From positions 1 through 9,984 of the forward strand of contig JAMPEH010000069.1 in assembly GCA_023665245.1 (NCBI GenBank): a DNA stretch of 9,984 nucleotides, read 5' to 3'. The notes under the pieces were generated by a model, which searched no databases, was not told the origin of the DNA, and saw only the letters and a list, made by a program, of their open reading frames with translations. Below, one piece after another: positions 4,761-9,984 of the stretch (position 1 is the first letter of the stretch; each line of letters starts with the position of its first letter). This DNA comes from Muribaculaceae bacterium. Lineage in GTDB: Bacteria > Pseudomonadota > Alphaproteobacteria > Rs-D84. The position numbers and the translations under genes were made by a program.

Positions 4761-6110
4761 TTATAAAAACTTGGGCCTATCACCGTCGTTGCAATGAATA
4801 ATAAAGTTGCCTGCATTATAATAACAACCGGGTCCTAAAAAAACATTAGCCCAATCTTCTTTACTGCCGTTGTAATAGATATCCTGCAAATTACTGCAAT
4901 CTCTGAATGCGTTAATTCCTATTTGGTTTAAACTTTTATCAATAGTTATCGATGTCAGAGAAGTACACCCGTTAAACACGTTGGAGCAAATTTCCTTTAC
5001 GCCTTCGGGTAAGGAAATTTCTTTAAGATTACTGCACCCCGAGAACATATCATTTTCTATTTTGCTTAGTCCTGCGGGCAAGTCAATTTGCGTAAGCGAT
5101 TTGCAATCCGCAAATGCATAGCTACCTATAGAGGTAAGATTTTCGGGCAAGGTTATGTCTGAAAGGTTATCGCAAGAGCGGAACGCGCAAATTCCGATAG
5201 TTGCAACGCCGTTGGGTACGGTTACGCTCGACAGCCCGTCGCAATTGTAAAAGGCATAATCTCCGATAGCTTTAATATCGTTTGGAACCGTGCTGTTTTT
5301 GCATCCCAAAACCAAAGTTTTGCTTGCCGTTTCTATAAGACAGTTGTTTTCGGCGTAATATTTTGCGTTGCCGCCGTCAACGGTTATCGATTCGAGTTGA
5401 TTACAGCCTGCAAAAGCATCACTGTTTATATCTGTAAGATTGGCGGGAATATTTAATGTTTTGAATAAAAAGCATCCGTAAAACGTTTCGGAACCGAGCT
5501 TAGTCACTCCTGCGGGAATGGTTATCGCCGCAAGGCTTTTGCAATTTTTGAACGCAGAAACTCCTATCGTCGTTACCGTTGAGGGAATGGAAAGAGTTGA
5601 AATATTTTCGCAATCGCGAAAAGCGTAATGGTCTATCGTCTGCAATCCGTTTGGAAGATAAACTGCCGTAAGCCGCCTGCATGTGTCGAATGCCGAATTC
5701 CCTATTGTCGTAACGTTTGCGGGAATTGTTATTTGGGTGAGTCCGTCGCACCCGTTGAACGCGGAGTCGCCGATATATGTTATGCTTTCGGGCAAGGTAA
5801 TTTTTGTAAGGCTATCGCATTCGAAAAACGCGCCGTCGCCGATACGGGTTACGGGGCGGGAGTTATAAGTTGCGGGAACGGTTACCGTCTTGGGTTCGTC
5901 GGTGTAACCCGAAACCGCATACGTATTGTCTTGAAGAGGGCTGTAAATAAGCTTGTCGGCATCGTCGGACACGGCGGGTTCATCGTCGGTCACAGTGGAC
6001 CCGTCGTCGGATACGGCGGGTTCATCGTCGTCGCCGCACGCCGCAAAGCCCAAAGTGCAACAGGTTGCCGCGATAATTGCAAGAAAGCCTATAAAAAATT
6101 TCTTATTCAT
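4761..6110 (-). CDS. BspA-like leucine-rich repeat (LRR_5) lipoprotein
   Basis: Predicted surface-anchored protein of 449 residues. A lipoprotein signal peptide ends in Phe-Ala-Ala-Cys (Cys25). An acidic linker contains the nine-residue unit DDEPAVSDD twice (28-36 and 42-50). From about residue 60 the rest is BspA/TpLRR-type repeats of about 23 residues with the pattern A-F-x-x-C-x-x-L-x-x-I-x-(I/L)-P-x-x-(V/L)-x-x-I-G. I count 13 Phe-x-x-Cys units, interrupted near residues 235-265 by the Leu-Val-Leu-Gly-Cys-Lys-Asn segment usual in this family. The C-terminus (Tyr-Tyr-Asn-Gly-Ser-Lys-Glu-Asp-Trp) is the standard cap. Such proteins mediate adhesion or ligand binding in gut bacteria; the ligand is unknown here. 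GGAGG at 6116-6120 supports the start. The gene follows the previous stop by 20 nt and is the last in a three-gene operon. Confidence 0.92.
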   Translation of the reverse strand: MNKKFFIGFLAIIAATCCTLGFAACGDDDEPAVSDDGSTVTDDEPAVSDDADKLIYSPLQDNTYAVSGYTDEPKTVTVPATYNSRPVTRIGDGAFFECDSLTKITLPESITYIGDSAFNGCDGLTQITIPANVTTIGNSAFDTCRRLTAVYLPNGLQTIDHYAFRDCENISTLSIPSTVTTIGVSAFKNCKSLAAITIPAGVTKLGSETFYGCFLFKTLNIPANLTDINSDAFAGCNQLESITVDGGNAKYYAENNCLIETASKTLVLGCKNSTVPNDIKAIGDYAFYNCDGLSSVTVPNGVATIGICAFRSCDNLSDITLPENLTSIGSYAFADCKSLTQIDLPAGLSKIENDMFSGCSNLKEISLPEGVKEICSNVFNGCTSLTSITIDKSLNQIGINAFRDCSNLQDIYYNGSKEDWANVFLGPGCYYNAGNFIIHCNDGDRPKFL

Positions 6111-6130
6111 ATTTGCCTCCGTATAACTTT

Positions 6131-6916
6131 TTACATAATAATAATTTGCTTATTGAGGAATTGAGAAAACTTTTCGGCGTCGTAGCCGGCAACGGTAATT
6201 TCGTACATTTCGCCGTCGAGCTGGACTTCGGCTACAAGGCGCGAGCCTATTTTGCGGTAGCCGCCGTTTACCGAGTTGGTTATTCCGCACTCTTTCGCCT
6301 TTTCCTTGCTTATTTCAACCATAGGGTAAAAGCGCGTTTTTGCGTTTAGGATATACGCCGTCATAATTTGCGAGGCGGGTATGCCCGTAACCTCTACGCC
6401 GTCGGAAAAGCAAAGAAGCTCGCCCTCTTTAAAAACCTTCATAGGTTGCAGCTGGTACACGGGGTTCGCCTTGTCGCTGTCGGCAATGAGCATATACACG
6501 CTTTGGGCGTTTTCGGGTACCTTTAAAATCTCGTCGGTGAGTTTTTCCTCTTCGGCAACCGATTGCTTAAAATAGGGGTTTTGGTCCAGTTTTTTAGTGC
6601 GCACGCGGCTGATTATCAGAATTACCCACCCGAACACGCAGAGAACGCCGCCGACAATTAAAAATATAAGATTTGTGTTTGTAAAGCTTTCAAAGCTTTC
6701 GGGAATGCCGACCGCCACAAGCCCCAGCCCCACCGTTGCCGCGAGCATTGCGACAATGAGCAGCCAAAAGGGAAGAGCGGCGGTCTTTCTTGCCGACAGA
6801 TTTCTTTGCGAAATTTCGTCGAGCTTTACGCTTTGCAATTGGTCTAAATCCCTTATAACGTATTTGTCGTTATAATTTTTAAGCGGCTTTTTCTCCCAGC
6901 CGAATAAATTTTTCAT
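6131..6916 (-). CDS. two-helix membrane protein with large cytoplasmic domain, function unknown
   Basis: A 261-residue protein. About 45 charged N-terminal residues precede two membrane helices (about 47-69 and 82-104). A basic Arg-Val-Arg-Thr-Lys-Lys stop follows, and then a soluble domain of about 150 residues rich in alternating hydrophobic beta-strand-like stretches. By the positive-inside rule that domain is cytoplasmic. It could be a PH-like or similar beta fold, but I see no diagnostic motif. The start codon overlaps the stop of the upstream gene in ATGA (6916-6913), with GAGGA about 9 nt upstream, so translation is coupled. The next gene, the LRR lipoprotein, starts 20 nt downstream. 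The context suggests the three products share an envelope role. Confidence 0.8.
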   Translation of the reverse strand: MKNLFGWEKKPLKNYNDKYVIRDLDQLQSVKLDEISQRNLSARKTAALPFWLLIVAMLAATVGLGLVAVGIPESFESFTNTNLIFLIVGGVLCVFGWVILIISRVRTKKLDQNPYFKQSVAEEEKLTDEILKVPENAQSVYMLIADSDKANPVYQLQPMKVFKEGELLCFSDGVEVTGIPASQIMTAYILNAKTRFYPMVEISKEKAKECGITNSVNGGYRKIGSRLVAEVQLDGEMYEITVAGYDAEKFSQFLNKQIIIM

Positions 6917-7158
6917 TTGTTGCTATCCTCGTCCTTTTTCACGGGACCCGTTATAAAATCGCCGACGGGAGGGGGAGGGTTTTCCTTGCGTTCCTTTGCC
7001 TCTTGCAGGTTTTTGAACACTACCATAAGCGTTCCGAAAAGCACCGCCCCGCCGAGAGGGATTGCGCCCCACCAAGTGAAATAGGCGAATATAAATACCG
7101 TCACCGCCGCGCAGACGACGGCAAGTATGCAAAACAAAATGCGCAAATTCTTTAACAT
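6913..7158 (-). CDS. small two-helix membrane protein, first gene of the operon
   Basis: With the ATG at 7158 this is 81 residues: two membrane helices (about 4-26 and 32-50), then a charged and Pro-rich tail (four Pro at about 61-64). I recognise no family. The frame is open further upstream to a TTG at 7185, but that would run through the promoter and into a 62-bp duplicated unit. The ATG lies exactly 6 nt after a -10 box and has no Shine-Dalgarno, so a leaderless start at 7158 is preferred. The stop overlaps the next gene's ATG by four bases. Confidence 0.7.
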   Translation of the reverse strand: MLKNLRILFCILAVVCAAVTVFIFAYFTWWGAIPLGGAVLFGTLMVVFKNLQEAKERKENPPPPVGDFITGPVKKDEDSNK

Positions 7159-7159
7159 A

Positions 7160-7283
7160 TTTATATGATATATCTTTTGCCGCAAAATAGCAAGCGTTTC
7201 ACCCGTCGCTGCGGGTTCCTCTTTATATGATATATCTTTTGCCGCAAAATAGCAAGCGTTTCACCCGTCGCCGCGGGTTCCTC
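7160..7283 (-). repeat. 62-bp tandem duplication containing the operon promoter
   Basis: Two adjacent copies, 7160-7221 and 7222-7283, differ at one base (T at 7210, C at 7272). Each holds a candidate minus-strand promoter and a small hairpin (7201-7205 with 7212-7216; 7263-7267 with 7274-7278). Near identity implies a recent duplication or active homogenisation. Confidence 0.9.
7165..7193 (-). promoter_or_regulatory. promoter of the three-gene minus-strand operon (duplicated)
   Basis: Read on the minus strand, TTGCTA (7193-7188), a 17-nt spacer and TATCAT (7170-7165), followed after 6 nt by the ATG at 7158. The same boxes recur one repeat unit upstream at 7255-7250 and 7232-7227. A transcript from that copy would carry a leader of about 62 nt. 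Confidence 0.55.
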
Positions 7284-7302
7284 ACGCGCGTGCGCGCGCG
7301 TA
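7283..7302. other. 20-nt alternating purine-pyrimidine tract
   Basis: Strict alternation, mostly CG with two CA/TG-type steps, directly next to the 62-bp duplication. Such tracts can adopt Z-DNA under negative supercoiling. The rest of the gap, 7303-7410, shows only a small palindrome at 7322-7337 and no gene. Confidence 0.6.
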
Positions 7303-7410
7303 ATATACAATGAAAGGGGCGGCATATCGGCATATGCAAATACCGACGCACGCCTAACATAAATTTTGTAAATTCAGTCCTAAAATTTGTCGTTTGCTAC
7401 GCTTTTACGT

Positions 7411-7439
7411 TTGCAAAAAAGTTTGAAACATGCTATATT
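7411..7439 (+). promoter_or_regulatory. promoter of structured RNA copy B
   Basis: Extended -10 TGCTATATT (7431-7439) with TTGCAA (7411-7416) 17 nt upstream. Six bases after the -10 comes G7446, the first base of the closing helix. Confidence 0.7.
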
Positions 7440-7445
7440 GTTTCT

Positions 7446-7646
7446 GCTACATAATTACTACACCCTAACTAGGAGTACGGGCTTTTTTAATTTTATAAAA
7501 CATGCCAATATGACACGGATAGAATTAGGTAAAAATGCAAATTCCATTTCGTGTGTATTGGAATGTTTCCGTACTGCGTAGTAATTGTGTAGCGACAGTC
7601 GGAGTTTGCGTTTTTCGTGCGCTGGCTTTGGCTGGCGCACTTTTTT
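7446..7646 (+). ncRNA. structured ~200-nt RNA, copy B, unrecognised family
   Basis: Homologue of copy A. P1 pairs 7446-7460 with 7579-7593 (15 bp, one G-U). P2 pairs 7474-7480 with 7569-7575 (7 perfect pairs). P3 pairs 7505-7510 with 7556-7561 and 7513-7517 with 7550-7554. The P1, P2 and P3 arm sequences differ from copy A yet still pair. The asymmetric loop keeps CCCTAA and AGGAGTA; the opposite strand keeps ACTGCGTAG. Bases 7592-7623 are identical to 3978-4009 over 32 nt. The linker 7601-7615 can pair with 7531-7545 over 15 bp (two G-U), as in copy A. CCCTA (7463-7467) can also pair with the TA-C-GGG at 7476-7481, excluding P2. Only 38 nt separate the terminator from the next ATG, with no good promoter between, so the lipoprotein gene may be expressed by read-through, with this RNA acting as leader or attenuator. 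Confidence 0.85.
7617..7646 (+). terminator. intrinsic terminator of RNA copy B
   Basis: A 10-bp stem (7617-7626 with 7631-7640, two G-U pairs), a TTTG loop and six T (7641-7646). Confidence 0.88.
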
Positions 7647-7684
7647 ATATTGTCAAAATTTTATAGTTTATTGGAGGTAAACTT

Positions 7685-8491
7685 ATGAAGAAAACAACTC
7701 TTTCACTCTTGGCGCTTGTAAGCGCCATAACCTGTGCGTTCGGTTTGTCGGCTTGCGGCGGAAATCATACGCACAAATGGCAGGATGCTTGGTCGGGCGA
7801 CGCTACGCACCATTGGCACGCTTGTAACGGTTGCGACGAAACGAAGGACAAAGCCGAACACGTTTGGAACGCAGGCGAGATAACCGAGCAGGCTACCGCC
7901 GAACACGACGGCACAAAAACTTACACCTGTACGGTTACGGGTTGCGGTAAAACCAAAACCGAAAGCGTAAAGTACGCTCCGAGATATACCGTTTCCGAAG
8001 ACGAATGGGCGGCTGCGTTCGATTTGAAAACCACAAACTGCACTATTTCCGTCGTGTCAGAGGCAAATTCCGATGATTTTTCGTATACTATTTATTTACT
8101 TGGAAACAGGGAACTTAAATACGAATCGCCGAACGGCGTCCGCTATACAGTAAAGGAAAACGGTGAATATTATTATTACGTGCCTCGTTCAGGCGGCTGG
8201 GAAAAATATAAAAACGATGAACCGGAGCTTATTGACTTTACCGGAATATACGATTTGTATGTTTATACGCTTTCAGACAAAATGCAGTATTTTACGTACA
8301 GTGAAGAAAATAAATGCTATATGGGGGAAATTCAATCGGGAGAAAAACAGGAGGTGATAACCGTCAGATTTTTAGATGGAAAATTGGTTTTCAACCGCAA
8401 TGTTGTAAGCAGCGAACAAAACAACGCTACATATGAATTAACCGTAACCGATTACGGAGTTACAACGTATTCATTGCCGGATTTCAATTAA
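7685..8491 (+). CDS. lipoprotein with N-terminal His/Cys/Trp motif region, function unknown
   Basis: A 268-residue protein. Its lipoprotein signal peptide ends in Leu-Ser-Ala-Cys (Cys24). Residues 26-95 carry the His/Trp/Cys-rich pattern common in clostridial surface lipoproteins: His-Thr-His-Lys-Trp, then His-His-Trp-His-Ala-Cys-x-x-Cys, His-Val-Trp, and finally a Tyr-Thr-Cys...Cys-Gly segment. Two Cys pairs plus His residues could bind a metal, but this is inference. The remainder (about 98-268) is Tyr- and Lys-rich, beta-like, with no family I recognise. GGAGG at 7673-7677 lies 7 nt before the ATG. A terminator follows 20 nt after the stop, so the gene stands alone. It lies directly behind RNA copy B and is probably its cis target if the RNA regulates in cis. 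Confidence 0.85.
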   Translation: MKKTTLSLLALVSAITCAFGLSACGGNHTHKWQDAWSGDATHHWHACNGCDETKDKAEHVWNAGEITEQATAEHDGTKTYTCTVTGCGKTKTESVKYAPRYTVSEDEWAAAFDLKTTNCTISVVSEANSDDFSYTIYLLGNRELKYESPNGVRYTVKENGEYYYYVPRSGGWEKYKNDEPELIDFTGIYDLYVYTLSDKMQYFTYSEENKCYMGEIQSGEKQEVITVRFLDGKLVFNRNVVSSEQNNATYELTVTDYGVTTYSLPDFN

Positions 8492-8511
8492 TTTAAAGGA
8501 AAAAATTATTC

Positions 8512-8547
8512 GGTCCGAAAACGATTTATATTGTTTTCGGGCCTTTT
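8512..8547 (+). terminator. intrinsic terminator of the lipoprotein gene
   Basis: An 11-bp stem (8512-8522 with 8533-8543, one G-U pair), a 10-nt loop and TTTTA. Confidence 0.8.
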
Positions 8548-8562
8548 ATATTAAATATAAAA

Positions 8563-9370
8563 TTGTGTTGCAACGTTGAGACGTTAGTCGTGCTTTCCAA
8601 AAAAATTCCCGCAATTCATATCAACATTGAATCTGATATTGAACCGCTTGTTATTGAGTTCATTAAAGATTTGGTGCAAGACGAACTTTTTGCAACCGAA
8701 ATAAAAAAGAAGATAGGACAGCAAGTTGACACATCGAAAATCGATACCGAAATACACAACTACGAAAACAAATTAAGGGAGGTAGAATTGAATAAAGCTC
8801 GGCTGGAACGGGAAATAGATTCGTTACCGATAGATACGGCACACCGTGAAAGAAAGCTACACGATATGACTTTAAGACTTGATGCGCTATACGATACAGT
8901 TGCGGAAATCGAAGACCAAATCGAAGATGCGAAATTGAGAAGAAAATCAGTGGAAGCGGAATTTATCACAATGGAAAATATTTATAAAATTTTGCAACAA
9001 TTTTGGGGAGTTATATGATATAATCAGTGATGAGGAAATGAAAGGGCTTATTTCAACTTTGGTTAATGAAATTCAAATTTACCCCGAAGGAGAGAGTGAA
9101 ATACCGTTAAAATCGATGAAATTCAACTTTCCTGTATATCAGGACGGAAAAGAAGTAAGGGAAATCGTTTTGAATAAACAGACCAATGTCGAAATGTTTG
9201 AATTTTACGCAAAATGTCAAAAACAAACCTGCGAGGAAAATTTAAAAATAAATTTATTATTTAGCTTGACAATACTTTTATCATATGTTATTTTTGATAG
9301 GCTTTCTTCGGGGGCGGACGATAACGCTAAAAAAGCTATAAAAAGTCAAAAAAAATTAAAAAATTTATGA
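8563..9370 (+). pseudogene. C-terminal relic of a large serine recombinase, frameshifted
   Basis: Two frames together give the C-terminal third of a clostridial large serine recombinase. The first (8563-9018) has the post-ribbon helix (residues 27-55), the long coiled coil (about 56-134) and Met-Glu-Asn-Ile-Tyr-Lys-Ile-Leu. The family's next segment continues in another frame as Phe-Gly-Glu-Leu-Tyr-Asp-Ile-Ile-Ser-Asp-Glu-Glu-Met-Lys, then Glu-Ile-Gln-Ile-Tyr-Pro-Glu and Lys-Phe-Asn-Phe-Pro-Val-Tyr. Reading the TTTT at 9001-9004 as TTT restores one frame, so a single inserted T is the likely lesion. The catalytic serine domain, recombinase domain and zinc ribbon (normally about 300-350 residues) are absent. 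The first residues (Asn-Val-Glu-Thr-Leu-Val-Val-Leu-Ser-Lys-Lys) resemble the VETVVLLSK tail found at the end of such recombinases and of RumA-type methyltransferases. Past about 9230 the frame may be open only by chance. It cannot recombine DNA. Confidence 0.8.
9266..9294 (+). promoter_or_regulatory. possible upstream rrn promoter
   Basis: A perfect TTGACA (9266-9271), but a weak -10 (TATTTT, 9289-9294) at 17 nt. Tandem rrn promoters are common. It lies inside the tail of the recombinase relic. Confidence 0.35.
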
Positions 9371-9389
9371 AAAAATTTTTGAAAAACTA

Positions 9390-9418
9390 TTGACAAACAT
9401 TTTTAGTTATGTTATTAT
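9390..9418 (+). promoter_or_regulatory. rrn operon promoter
   Basis: TTGACA (9390-9395), a 17-nt spacer and TATTAT (9413-9418), preceded by an A/T-rich stretch with phased A and T runs that could act as an UP element. It lies about 190 nt before mature 16S, with a start near 9425. Confidence 0.85.
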
Positions 9419-9424
9419 AGACAA

Positions 9425-9615
9425 GCTCGCAAGTGAGCAAGCCGACTTTTGTCGGTATAAAGTAGCTTAAAAATTGAATAGAAGGAAACGAATTTAAAAA
9501 AGTTTCTGTCAATTACTTTGAAGTACAAATAGTACCAAAAAGCAAAGTCAGCAAAGATAAATGACTAAAAATAGTCGAGATAGAGCCACGATTGAAAAAT
9601 CGGTTTTATACAATT
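9425..9615 (+). other. 16S rRNA leader
   Basis: Untranslated leader with several small hairpins: 9425-9428/9435-9438, 9442-9446/9451-9455, 9515-9520/9543-9548 (enclosing 9523-9526/9532-9535), 9563-9567/9572-9576 and 9589-9593/9598-9602. The segment near 9465-9480 resembles Bacillota rrn leader boxes only loosely. The outer strands probably pair with sequence after 16S as a processing stem, which lies outside the window. Confidence 0.65.

Positions 9616-9984
<369 letters not shown>

Noticed and set aside
5628..6164. Plus-strand open frame of 178 codons
   Set aside because: It is antisense to the LRR lipoprotein and its signal peptide, has no ribosome binding site, and its composition is that of a shadow frame.
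7160..7283. CRISPR array
   Set aside because: There are just two adjacent near-identical 62-bp units with no spacers, and they contain promoter boxes.
9266..9370. Membrane helix at the end of the recombinase relic as a separate gene
   Set aside because: The hydrophobic stretch is AT-rich, overlaps a TTGACA, and has no start codon with a Shine-Dalgarno. It is probably open by chance after the recombinase domain has decayed.

Overview
The window looks like a chromosomal segment of a gut-type, low-to-mid GC Bacillota (Clostridia, possibly Christensenellales or a relative). The evidence is Shine-Dalgarno and sigma-A style promoters, clostridial lipoproteins with LxxC lipoboxes, BspA-like leucine-rich repeats, an HCP-associated DUF1858 protein, and a partial 16S rRNA gene with a very short V1 helix. 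The genus cannot be fixed from what is visible.

Layout. 1-1860: a minus-strand polytopic membrane protein (YwaF/TIGR02206-like), bracketed by inverted copies of a hairpin-rich interspersed repeat. One copy, about 1665-1813, has MITE-like imperfect inverted arms and carries a near-consensus promoter pointing into the next genes. 1863-2504: a two-gene plus-strand unit, a DUF1858 redox-disulfide protein and a four-helix membrane protein. 2638-3465: an NlpC/P60 cell-wall hydrolase lipoprotein with an SH3b domain, followed by about 250 bases of back-to-back hairpins. 3830-4032: structured RNA copy A, then a small one-helix protein (4145-4642) and a shared bidirectional terminator. 4761-7158: a three-gene minus-strand operon of two membrane proteins and a BspA-like LRR lipoprotein, driven from a 62-bp tandem duplication that contains the promoter. 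7446-7646: structured RNA copy B, then a His/Cys-motif lipoprotein (7685-8491). 8563-9370: the frameshifted C-terminal relic of a large serine recombinase. 9390-9984: an rrn promoter, leader and the first ~369 nt of 16S rRNA.

The most interesting content is the pair of ~200-nt RNAs. They differ in most helix sequences but keep the same helices through compensatory changes. They share a 32-nt identical 3' segment, each starts exactly one -10 spacing downstream of an extended -10 promoter, and each ends in an intrinsic terminator just before a lone gene. In both copies a conserved internal segment can pair over 15 bp with the linker before the terminator. I do not recognise the family. It may be a cis-acting leader/attenuator or a free-standing sRNA.

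A second theme is leaderless initiation. Three protein genes (starts at 1517, 2638 and 7158) have their -10 box only 6-9 nt before the start codon and lack a Shine-Dalgarno sequence, while their neighbours have clear ones.
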